Below are positions 39,570 through 48,289 of a DNA stretch of 64,000 bases, in pieces. A program made the translations under genes and the position numbers. The stretch comes from Halalkalibacter krulwichiae (GTDB lineage Bacteria > Bacillota > Bacilli > Bacillales > Bacillaceae_D): contig NZ_CP020814.1 in the NCBI RefSeq assembly GCF_002109385.1, positions 3,743,501 to 3,807,500 on the forward strand, in the 5' to 3' direction. Each line of letters starts with the position of its first letter. Within the stretch, counting starts at the first letter, position 1. The notes under the pieces were generated by a model. The model saw nothing but the letters and a program-made list of their open reading frames with translations, was not told the origin of the DNA and made no database searches.

Positions 39570-40448
39570 TTAATATTGGATCTCATCTTTATTAGCTGTA
39601 AGCTTTCTGACAATGACTGTGACGATTAAAGTAATAAGAAGCAGCATGAAACCTACGGCACTACCATAACCAAAGTTGTAGTTTCCAAACGCAAGCTTAT
39701 ACATATACGACGCCATTACTTCACTTGCTCCATTCGGGCCTCCGCCAGTCATAACGTAAATTAAATCAAAGTACTTAAGGGAACCAACAATCGCTAAGAC
39801 AACTGTTACTTTTACGACCCCCATTATTAAAGGCAGCTTAATGCGGTAAGCAATTTGTAGCGGTGTCGCTCCATCAATTTTCGCAGCCTCGATGATTGAC
39901 TCAGGAATTCCTTTTAAAGCTGCATAATAAATCAAAATGTAAAATCCTGCATATTGCCAAAGGATCGGAATGAAAATTGAGTACAAAACAATATTAGGAT
40001 CTGCTAACCATAATGGTGGGTTTTGAACCCCAAACCAGCCGAGAACACTGTTTAACATACCGTTTGATGGGTTGTAGATTTTAATCCAAAGCTGTGCAAT
40101 CGCAACAGATGATAAGAGCATCGGAATTAAGTAAATCTTTCTTAATATGTCAGCCCCTTTAATCTTCGAAGCTAAAATCATAGAAACCGCTAAGTAGATG
40201 ACTAAGCTAAGTGTTGAAAAAATGGCTAGTAAAAACGAATGGCCGGCACTTTCCCAGAAACGATTGTCCTGGAGCACATTGATATAGTTTTCTAAACCGA
40301 TGAACTGCATTGCTCCAATTCCATCCCATTTCATCAATCCATAATACCCTGTTAAGATCAATGGAATGAAGATTAGAACACTGACTAACAACAATGCAGG
40401 GAGAATATATAAAGATATAAACCATTTGTTTGACATTACTTTGTTCAT
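39570..40448 (-). CDS. Carbohydrate ABC transporter permease (MalF/UgpA type)
   Basis: 292 residues from ATG 40448; a TTG five codons upstream is an alternative. Six helices, with the EAA loop IEAAKIDGATPLQIAYRIKLP. N-terminal LYILPALLLVSVLIFIPLIL. 15 bp from the second permease and 83 bp from the binding-protein gene, one operon. Confidence 0.92.
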   Translation of the reverse strand: MNKVMSNKWFISLYILPALLLVSVLIFIPLILTGYYGLMKWDGIGAMQFIGLENYINVLQDNRFWESAGHSFLLAIFSTLSLVIYLAVSMILASKIKGADILRKIYLIPMLLSSVAIAQLWIKIYNPSNGMLNSVLGWFGVQNPPLWLADPNIVLYSIFIPILWQYAGFYILIYYAALKGIPESIIEAAKIDGATPLQIAYRIKLPLIMGVVKVTVVLAIVGSLKYFDLIYVMTGGGPNGASEVMASYMYKLAFGNYNFGYGSAVGFMLLLITLIVTVIVRKLTANKDEIQY

Positions 40449-40531
40449 ATCACTCAACCCCAATTAATAAAGAATGGAAAAGGACAAGACCATTTGAAGG
40501 AATTGTCCCTTTCAATAGACTGATGTTTTCC

Positions 40532-41854
40532 TTATTCACCAGAAAGCGCTTTCTCATGCTCCTCTGCAAATTCCTCTGGTGTAATTTGTAATCCGAATAA
40601 TGATTGAATTAAATCTAAGTGCGTTTGCGCAACAGATGCTGTCATTTGAACATCTGCATACAATGTTAAGTTCGTTGCATCATTTAAATCTTGTAACACT
40701 TCTACATACATATCAGGAAGGTCTAAGCTCTCACCATCAACGATTGTTGCTGGAATAACACCTGCTTGTTGTACTGCTCTTTCTCCCCATTGCTCGACGA
40801 AGTAAGCAGCAAATTGCTTCGCTTCTTCTTTTACATCTGAATTCTCAGCTACGAATAAGCCAACTCCTGGTCCACCAACGAAGCTGTTTGTGTCACCATT
40901 TCCATCAACTGTCGGGAACTTGAAGTAACCAACATTGTCTCTGAACTCTTGTGGAACGTTTTCATTTGTTGTGTAGTTTGGTAGATCCCAAGTTGCAATC
41001 ATGTACATAGCCGCTTGATCGTTCATGAACATGCTTTTCGCTTCTTCATCTGCAAGGCCATTAAATCCACTTGTAAATGAATCTGATTCTACCATTTCTT
41101 GAACTTTCGCCGCAGCTTCTACTAGCGCTGGATTTTCAAACGAACCTGAACGGTTGATTGCTTCTGTTAACACGTCGCTACCACCGATACGATCCGCAAA
41201 GTACATGTACCACATTGACCCTGTCCAACGATCTCTGTTACCAAGTGCAATTGGATTGACATTGTTTTCATTTAATGTAGCAATGACTTGCTCTAACTCA
41301 TCATAAGTAGTTGGTGCTTCTAACCCATACTCATTGAAAATCGCTTTATTATAGTAAACGTAAACTGTATTTAACTCTAAAGGTAACCCATAGCTAGAAC
41401 CGTCTTTTTCATAAGCTTCAAGAGTACCAGCTACGAACTCATCTCTTAATCCGTCATCTAACATATCATCTAATGGGGCAAATTTATTTCCTTCAACAAA
41501 TGGATCTAAGTAACCAGCTGCCCAAGTCATCCCAACATCTGGAAGTTCGTTAGATGCCGAAAGAATCGTAATTTGATCTTTATACTGTTCATTGCTCAAT
41601 ACTTGCATGTTGACTGAAACGTTTTCATTTTCAGCTTCGAAATCTTCAATGATTTCGCTTACAATTCTGTGATGCTCAGCAGAACTACCTTGTGGCCAAA
41701 GATGCATGAAATCAACCGTAGCTGTTTCTGCTGATCCTCCTCCAGCTGCCTGCTCACCATCTCCATTGCTATCAGATGCGCCTGAACACCCTGTAGCAAC
41801 TAACACACCTGCCATTAAAGCAAACAAAGATGTAACCGTTTTCTTTTTAAACAT
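40532..41854 (-). CDS. Extracellular sugar-binding lipoprotein
   Basis: 440 residues. Signal peptide with lipobox VATGC near residue 23, a Gly-rich acidic linker, then the family 1 solute-binding fold (HHRIVSEIIEDFEAENENVS, LPDVGMTWAAGYLDPFVEGN, GLPLELNTVYVYYNKAIFNE, FVGGPGVGLFVAENS). First gene of the importer operon, controlled by a XylR-like operator shared with the divergent xylR. Likely binds xylo-oligosaccharides or xylosides; ligand inferred from context. Confidence 0.92.
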   Translation of the reverse strand: MFKKKTVTSLFALMAGVLVATGCSGASDSNGDGEQAAGGGSAETATVDFMHLWPQGSSAEHHRIVSEIIEDFEAENENVSVNMQVLSNEQYKDQITILSASNELPDVGMTWAAGYLDPFVEGNKFAPLDDMLDDGLRDEFVAGTLEAYEKDGSSYGLPLELNTVYVYYNKAIFNEYGLEAPTTYDELEQVIATLNENNVNPIALGNRDRWTGSMWYMYFADRIGGSDVLTEAINRSGSFENPALVEAAAKVQEMVESDSFTSGFNGLADEEAKSMFMNDQAAMYMIATWDLPNYTTNENVPQEFRDNVGYFKFPTVDGNGDTNSFVGGPGVGLFVAENSDVKEEAKQFAAYFVEQWGERAVQQAGVIPATIVDGESLDLPDMYVEVLQDLNDATNLTLYADVQMTASVAQTHLDLIQSLFGLQITPEEFAEEHEKALSGE

Positions 41855-41905
41855 TTTGTTACCCCCTTTTGGTTAACCGTTAGCCTTTTCGCTAACTTCA
41901 AAAAT

Positions 41906-41956
41906 AGAATATCATGTAAAACATCGTTTGTCTAGTGGATAAACAAAGTGTATAAT
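41906..41956. promoter_or_regulatory. Divergent promoters sharing one XylR operator
   Basis: Operator TTTGTCTAG-TGG-ATAAACAAA (41927-41947). Leftward promoter: -35 TAGACA (41929-41934), 17 bp, -10 TATTCT (41906-41911). Rightward promoter: -35 TTGTCT (41928-41933), 17 bp, -10 TATAAT (41951-41956). One XylR dimer could block both, so XylR would be autoregulated. A further dyad TTAGC-N6-GCTAA lies at 41880-41895. Confidence 0.85.
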
Positions 41957-42108
41957 AGACTCATAAGTGTTATAATGAAATCATAGGAAGCCTTACCATC
42001 CTTGACTATTCAATCCTTTTCTAGGATCTATTAACCTTCCTCTTGAATTTCAACTTTCAAAAATTTTTTTATACTGACAACAACCTACTATGAAAGGAGT
42101 GAAAGAAG

Positions 42109-43308
42109 TTGAAAACAGTGAAAACGTTTAATCAACATGTTGTAAAAATTAGAAACAAATCTCTCGTCCTTCATGCGATCAAAGATTCCTACCCTATCTC
42201 AAGAGCTGAGTTAGCTACAACGATTGGCTTGAATAAAGGAACGGTCTCTTCTCTAGTAAATGAATTATTAGAAGAAAAATTAATTCTAGAATCTGGACCT
42301 GGCGTTTCAAGCGGCGGCCGTCGTCCGGTTATGCTCTTGTTTAATAAAACGGCTGGCTATACAATCGGAATCGACATTGGCGTCAACTACGTCCTTGCCC
42401 TTCTTACCGATTTACAAGGCGTGATCGTCAATGAAAAACGCATTAAAGTTCAACAACCTTCTTTCAATGAAATGACAGACGTACTTTATCATGTCATTGA
42501 TGAACTTATAGCAAGTGCTCCGACTAGTCCATATGGCATCGTTGGAATTGGTATTGGAGTTCCGGCAACGGTTAGCAATCATGAACAAATATTACTAGCA
42601 CCTAACCTTAAATGGAAAAACGTTGATTTAAAATCAGTAGTCGAAGAAAAATATCAAATTCCAGTGAAAATTAAGAACGAAGCCAACGCCGGTGCTTATG
42701 GCGAAAAGAAATTTGGCGTAGGGCAAGCGTTTGATGACCTCATTTATGTCAGTGGAGGAATTGGAATTGGGGTTGGCCTCATCTTAAATGGCAACCTATA
42801 TAAAGGACACAACGGCCTTTCCGGAGAACTTGGCCATATGACGATTAACATTGACGGCCCGGTATGTAACTGCGGCAATAAAGGTTGCTGGGAATTGTAT
42901 GCTTCGGAGCGCGCCTTGTTGAAATTGGCTGAAGACCAAGGAATCACTCCAAAAGGCGAGCAAGTAGTAACGCTTGAATGGATTATCAGCCAAGCAGAAG
43001 CTGGAGATGAACAAACGTTACAGCTGATTCAACAGCTAGCCAACCATTTAGTCGTTGGCCTTACGAACATCATTAACATTTTCAACCCTGAACAAATCAT
43101 TATCGGAAACCGTCTTGCAGCGTTGCAAAGCTGGCTGATTGGACCGTTAACCGACCACTTAGAGAAATATGCACTTGCTACACATCAAAAAGACTTAAAC
43201 ATACATTTTTCTAAATTAGAAAAGCGCTCCGCTGCACTCGGAGTTGCCGCATTCGCTGCAGAGAACTTTCTAACAATGAATTTAGAAGAAGAGCAAGCTA
43301 TCTTGTAA
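42109..43308 (+). CDS. xylR: Xylose-responsive ROK repressor XylR
   Basis: 399 residues from TTG 42109 behind AAAGGAGTGA. N-terminal winged helix (about 10-75; LVLHAIKDSYPISRAELATT with GLNKGTVSSLVNELLEE), then a ROK sugar-binding domain (TIGIDIGVNYVLALLTDLQG, ASGGIGIGVGLI-like) with the Cys-rich zinc motif CNCGNKGCWE. Binds operators at 37974 and 41927 and is released by xylose. Confidence 0.95.
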   Translation: MKTVKTFNQHVVKIRNKSLVLHAIKDSYPISRAELATTIGLNKGTVSSLVNELLEEKLILESGPGVSSGGRRPVMLLFNKTAGYTIGIDIGVNYVLALLTDLQGVIVNEKRIKVQQPSFNEMTDVLYHVIDELIASAPTSPYGIVGIGIGVPATVSNHEQILLAPNLKWKNVDLKSVVEEKYQIPVKIKNEANAGAYGEKKFGVGQAFDDLIYVSGGIGIGVGLILNGNLYKGHNGLSGELGHMTINIDGPVCNCGNKGCWELYASERALLKLAEDQGITPKGEQVVTLEWIISQAEAGDEQTLQLIQQLANHLVVGLTNIINIFNPEQIIIGNRLAALQSWLIGPLTDHLEKYALATHQKDLNIHFSKLEKRSAALGVAAFAAENFLTMNLEEEQAIL

Positions 43309-43344
43309 GCGCTATAAAAATTCTAAAATAGAGGTGGACATACG

Positions 43345-44952
43345 ATGACAACGATTCAAAACCCAATTTTAACTGGCTTTAATCCAGATCCAAGCATTTG
43401 TCGTGCAGGTGAAGACTACTACATTGCGGTCTCTACGTTTGAATGGTTTCCAGGTGTCGGCATTTATCACTCGAAGGATTTAAAAAATTGGCGTCTCGCA
43501 TCAAGACCATTAAACCGTCTTAGCCAATTAAACATGATGGGAAATCCAGACTCCGGCGGTATTTGGGCTCCTGCTCTTTCATACAGCGACGGCAAATTCT
43601 GGCTCATTTACACAGATGTAAAAGTAACAGAAGGACAATGGAAAGACAGCCACAACTACCTTGTCACATGTGACACAATTGACGGCGAATGGTCTGAACC
43701 GGTTCACTTGAACAGCTCAGGCTTTGACCCATCACTCTTCCATGATGACGACGGGAAAAAGTATTTTGTGAACATGGTTTGGGATCACCGCATCTCTCAT
43801 CACAACTTTTACGGCATTGTCCTTCAAGAATTTTGCCCAGAACAAATGAAGCTGATTGGCAAAAAAGAAGTCATCTTCAAAGGTACAGATGTGATGCTAA
43901 CAGAAGCTCCACATTTATATAAAATGAACGGCTATTATTATTTGCTAACTGCAGAAGGCGGAACAAAATATGACCACCAAGCGACAATTGCTCGTTCGAA
44001 AGATTTATGGGGACCATACGAAGTACACCCAGAAAACCCATTGATTACGTCGTTCCCATATCCGCGTAACCCACTGCAAAAAGCAGGTCATGCGTCGATC
44101 GTTCAAACACACACAGACGAATGGTTCCTCGTTCACTTAACGGGAAGACCACTGCCACAAGAAAACAAACCTTTGCTTGACCCACGTGGCTTCTGTCCAC
44201 TTGGAAGAGAAACAGCGATCCAACGTCTAGAGTGGAAAGAAGATTGGCCTTATGTCGTTGGCGGTAACCAACCATCGCTCGAGATTGAAGGCCCAGCGAT
44301 CGAAGAAGTAAAATGGGAAGCAGACTTTGATGAAAAAGACGATTTTGATCATGAGACATTAAACCTTCATTTCCAAACATTGCGTATCCCTCTTGGCGAG
44401 AACATCGTTTCACTAAAGGATCGCCCAGGACACCTACGCCTGTACGGAAAAGAATCGCTCACATCAAAATTCACACAAGCTTATGTAGCAAGACGCTGGC
44501 AGCACTTCAAATTCACAGCGGAAACAAAAGTTGCATTCCAACCTGAATCATTCCAGCAAGCAGCCGGTCTCGTTAACTACTACAACACGCAAAACTGGAC
44601 AGCGCTCCAAGTAACATGGAACGAAGAAAAAGGCAGAATCCTAGACATCACAACATGCGACAACTTCACTTTCGCTCAACCGCTAAAAGGTCGCGAAATC
44701 GTTATCCCAGAAGATGTCGAGTACGTATACATGCGCGTTGACGTACGCACAAACCTATACCGTTATTCATACTCATTCGACGGCACGAACTGGAATGAAA
44801 TCGAAATAGACTTCGAATCTTACAAGCTGTCAGATGACTACATCCAAGGAGGCGGCTTCTTCACCGGCGCATTCGTCGGAATGCAATGCCAAGACACATC
44901 AGGCGAAGGCCTCCCTGCTGACTTTGATTACTTTACGTATAAAGAAAGATAA
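43345..44952 (+). CDS. xynB: GH43 beta-xylosidase
   Basis: 535 residues; ATG behind GAGGTGG, 36 bp after xylR. N-terminal five-bladed propeller: catalytic base Asp in [20 protein letters not shown], pKa modulator Asp in [18 protein letters not shown], general acid Glu in [11 protein letters not shown]-terminal DUF1349/concanavalin-like domain follows from about residue 325. No signal peptide, so it cleaves imported xylobiose and related oligosaccharides in the cytoplasm to xylose for XylA/XylB. Intact. Confidence 0.95.
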   Translation: MTTIQNPILTGFNPDPSICRAGEDYYIAVSTFEWFPGVGIYHSKDLKNWRLASRPLNRLSQLNMMGNPDSGGIWAPALSYSDGKFWLIYTDVKVTEGQWKDSHNYLVTCDTIDGEWSEPVHLNSSGFDPSLFHDDDGKKYFVNMVWDHRISHHNFYGIVLQEFCPEQMKLIGKKEVIFKGTDVMLTEAPHLYKMNGYYYLLTAEGGTKYDHQATIARSKDLWGPYEVHPENPLITSFPYPRNPLQKAGHASIVQTHTDEWFLVHLTGRPLPQENKPLLDPRGFCPLGRETAIQRLEWKEDWPYVVGGNQPSLEIEGPAIEEVKWEADFDEKDDFDHETLNLHFQTLRIPLGENIVSLKDRPGHLRLYGKESLTSKFTQAYVARRWQHFKFTAETKVAFQPESFQQAAGLVNYYNTQNWTALQVTWNEEKGRILDITTCDNFTFAQPLKGREIVIPEDVEYVYMRVDVRTNLYRYSYSFDGTNWNEIEIDFESYKLSDDYIQGGGFFTGAFVGMQCQDTSGEGLPADFDYFTYKER

Positions 44953-44960
44953 TAGGAATA

Positions 44961-44996
44961 GAGGGCGTGTGAAATGAGACTTTTTCATACGCCCTC
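44961..44996 (+). terminator. Terminator of xylR-xynB
   Basis: Stem GAGGGCGTGTGAAA/TTTTTCATACGCCCTC, 9 bp after the xynB stop. Confidence 0.75.
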
Positions 44997-45020
44997 TTGC
45001 GTTCCGAAGCTAGCTTTTTT

Positions 45021-45132
45021 CGGCGAGTTTGGTAAAAATATCGCCTACACTTGTTGGTTTTTCGGCGAGTTTGGTTCAGATATCGCCCACACTTGTTGGT
45101 TTTTCGGCGACTTTCATCAACATATCGGCGCC
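45021..45132. repeat. Tandem repeat, 42-bp unit, about 2.7 copies
   Basis: Units start at 45021, 45063 and 45105 with CGGCGAGTTTGG; each can fold GGCGA/TCGCC. 42 bp is a multiple of three, which creates a spurious repetitive minus-strand ORF. Reminiscent of intergenic repeats common in alkaliphilic bacilli. Confidence 0.8.
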
Positions 45133-45139
45133 TCAATAA

Positions 45140-45173
45140 GAAACAGCTCTGCTTTGGCAGAGCTGTTTTCTTT
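45140..45173. terminator. Bidirectional terminator between xynB and the GH10 remnant
   Basis: Stem AACAGCTCTGC/GCAGAGCTGTT with T-rich flanks on both strands. Confidence 0.85.
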
Positions 45174-45174
45174 A

Positions 45175-45672
<498 letters not shown>

Positions 45673-45747
45673 ACTACTTAGATACTAATCAATTTACTAA
45701 AAACATTATAGATACATTACACAATTATAATAATTAATTTTAATCCA

Positions 45748-47169
45748 TTAATCATCATTCAAGATATAATATCGTAAATCTTTTTCATCAATTCTAGAAT
45801 AATCTTTACGAATAAATAAATAAAAAATAAATCCTATAAGAAACCAGGCAATTAATGCAATTATAGAAGGCATTTTTAATGCTGCTGGTGATATTGGAAT
45901 TAATAATAATAATATGAATATTATACTAAAGGTTATCCCCGAAAGAGCTATTAGTTTTTTTATAGGAGCGAACACCTGATTTCCAGACCGTTTCCAAGAT
46001 AAAAGTTTATAGGCTGCAATACATGTAAATAAATAGCCAACTGTTACTCCTATAGATGCCATGTCAACAATCCATGATAAAGCTGGCCTACCGAATAGCA
46101 TCAAAGGTAACATTGTTATTGCAATAAACCAGATCGCTTTATATGGTGTTTGATATTTCGGATGCAAATCTTCGAAAAACTTAGGTAACGCTCTTCCTCT
46201 TGCCATCGAATACAAGAGACGGCTAGAAGAATTTAAAAAACCATTTAACCCTGTGAAAATCCCCATTATAATAACAATTGTTAAAACTAACAAGCCCATT
46301 ATACCTGCTGAAGAATAAATGATATCACCTATTAACCAGAGACCACTATTACTATTAAAATTAGATATATCAAATGTCCATGATGCTACACCAATCATCA
46401 CTATATAAACTAATCCAGAAGATAATAGTGATAAAATAATTAACATAGTAGTTTTTTGGGTTGAGAATTTAAATTCTTCTGCTGCCTGTGGTACATTGTC
46501 AAACCCTACATATGCCCAGGGGGCTATTGCTAGTACAACTAATATAGAGACAGTAATTGATTGATTTTCATTAAAGGCTGGTTGCATATTCATCAACGGA
46601 AAATCCGCAAAATTAAATGTATAAATAGCAATGATGACTACACCAACTGCTAAAATAACAGAAAAAAACAATTGGAGCTTTCCCGAAAATTTAGATCCCT
46701 TAATATTAAACAGGGCGAATAATACAATCATTATAGAAGAGATTATTAACTCAGGTATATAAACTTCCCAACCAGCAATTGTATACAAATAACCTTGTTT
46801 CATAAATAAAGGATTTAAATATTTCAGTAATAAAGAAAAAGCAGACGCATTAAGGGCAACAATACTAGCATAACCCAATACCATGAACCATCCTGTTATA
46901 AAAGCCCAATTTCTACCTGAACTTAAATAAGCATAAGCATACCCTCCACCTGATACAGGATAACGGCGAATTAGTACACCATAACATATTGCGATCATCA
47001 TCATGATTGTAGCTCCTAAACCTAACCCAATCATAGCTCCTATACTACCAGATTGATTAACCCAATCAGTAGGTAAGATAAATGCTCCCCAACCTATTGA
47101 AGATCCAAAGGCAATCGACCAAACCCATGACGGTTTTATACTTCGCGCTAGTTCACTTCTTTGCGCCAT
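45748..47169 (-). CDS. APC family amino-acid permease
   Basis: 473 residues, about 12 membrane helices. The APC signature is clear: SWVWSIAFGSSIGWGAFILP in helix 1 (unwound Gly-containing segment), RRYPVSGGGYAYAYLSSGRN, APWAYVGFDNVPQAAEEFKF, GFLNSSSRLLYSMARGRALP. Substrate is probably an amino acid or amine. Its ATG lies 17 bp inside the 3' end of the ATP-grasp gene upstream (good AAGGAG site), so the two are translationally linked. A/T-rich like its two ATP-grasp neighbours and unlike the flanking operons. Confidence 0.9.
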   Translation of the reverse strand: MAQRSELARSIKPSWVWSIAFGSSIGWGAFILPTDWVNQSGSIGAMIGLGLGATIMMMIAICYGVLIRRYPVSGGGYAYAYLSSGRNWAFITGWFMVLGYASIVALNASAFSLLLKYLNPLFMKQGYLYTIAGWEVYIPELIISSIMIVLFALFNIKGSKFSGKLQLFFSVILAVGVVIIAIYTFNFADFPLMNMQPAFNENQSITVSILVVLAIAPWAYVGFDNVPQAAEEFKFSTQKTTMLIILSLLSSGLVYIVMIGVASWTFDISNFNSNSGLWLIGDIIYSSAGIMGLLVLTIVIIMGIFTGLNGFLNSSSRLLYSMARGRALPKFFEDLHPKYQTPYKAIWFIAITMLPLMLFGRPALSWIVDMASIGVTVGYLFTCIAAYKLLSWKRSGNQVFAPIKKLIALSGITFSIIFILLLLIPISPAALKMPSIIALIAWFLIGFIFYLFIRKDYSRIDEKDLRYYILNDD

Positions 47170-48223
47170 AATAAATTCTCCTTTCTTCTTTATTCAGAAC
47201 ATATTGATAATACATTGTTCGTGTAAAAGCAATGGATGTTGGTGCAAAGGTAATAGCTGGAGCACCATTAACTTCAAATAGGTATAATTCTCCTTCTGGA
47301 GAAATCCCAATATCCAAGCCAAGTGTCATCAATTCTGTTTGTCTTACCTTCTCTACTATTTGAGCTATCAAAATACCTAAATAGTTCAGTTTTTCATTTA
47401 TTTCATTTGCCCTTCCGTTAAAATTTGCTTTTAGAAATTGTAAACAATCTGCAATACCTCCTCCTTGATTTACATTAGAGATAACTTTTTGACCAATTCC
47501 AATTCTAATAGGCTTTTTTACAATAGCCCATTTACCCAAACCGTCCTTTTCAAGATGCACTCTACAATCAAATGGGTCGCCTTGTCTTGTACTTGACTGT
47601 ATATACTTTTGCAGAATATATTTCCCACCCGTAAATTCATTTTCAAAAAGATTTATAAACTCATACAAATCAATATTTTGAGTTTTTGTTTGATACTCAA
47701 CTTGATAATTGAAATCATCTAACTTTGTTACCAAATATACTCCTTTGCCTCCTAAACCATTAATGGGTTTTAAAACAACCTTTTTATCATGATTTAGGGC
47801 ATTATCTATATCTTTAAAATTTTCTACTCTTAACGTAGGTATTAGGTATTTTTCAATTTCACTATATTTTTCCAATTCTAAATTCATTAATTCCTTTGAG
47901 ATAATAAAAGGATTTGATGAAGCGAGTTTACCAAGATTTAAACGATTATCTGATAAAAGAGTGTTTTTCTCAAGAAATTCAAAAACTACTCTATTATTTT
48001 CCGAATATTCATAGGCCGTCACATCTATAAATAAAGGAATCTGAGTTTTAACGGTCACCCAATTATTTCTAATTAAAATCTTACCAGTAATTTCATGATT
48101 ACTGATATTGATATCTTTTGGTGTAAGGTAAATTAATTCTATTCCCAATTCTTTACATGAAATTGCTAATAACTTTGCCATCTGACTAGGCTGTGCTCTT
48201 GATCTCAAATAACCTACGAACAT
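47153..48223 (-). CDS. YheC/YheD-type ATP-grasp protein, single module
   Basis: 356 residues; ATG behind AAGGAG. N-terminal pre-ATP-grasp domain (MFVGYLRSRAQPSQMAKLLA), then an ATP-grasp fold: Lys and Gly-rich loop VVLKPINGLGGKGVYLV near 150, adenine-binding YILQKYIQ, DCRVHLEKDG, and the metal-binding end GLDIGISPEGELYLFEVNGA (Asp, Glu, Asn). YheC/D proteins are spore-associated in B. subtilis, but here the gene is in a flagellin-proximal cassette. ATP-grasp ligases join a carboxylate to an amine, so peptide or side-chain ligation is plausible; substrate unknown. Confidence 0.88.
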   Translation of the reverse strand: MFVGYLRSRAQPSQMAKLLAISCKELGIELIYLTPKDINISNHEITGKILIRNNWVTVKTQIPLFIDVTAYEYSENNRVVFEFLEKNTLLSDNRLNLGKLASSNPFIISKELMNLELEKYSEIEKYLIPTLRVENFKDIDNALNHDKKVVLKPINGLGGKGVYLVTKLDDFNYQVEYQTKTQNIDLYEFINLFENEFTGGKYILQKYIQSSTRQGDPFDCRVHLEKDGLGKWAIVKKPIRIGIGQKVISNVNQGGGIADCLQFLKANFNGRANEINEKLNYLGILIAQIVEKVRQTELMTLGLDIGISPEGELYLFEVNGAPAITFAPTSIAFTRTMYYQYVLNKEERRIYYGAKK

Positions 48224-48289
48224 ACTAAAGCTCCTTATTAGTTTTACTATTTACATATTAATATATTAAGTAGATATCAATTTAATCTA

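Noticed and set aside
45021..45132. CRISPR array
   Set aside because: Units abut with no spacers and diverge in their middle parts.
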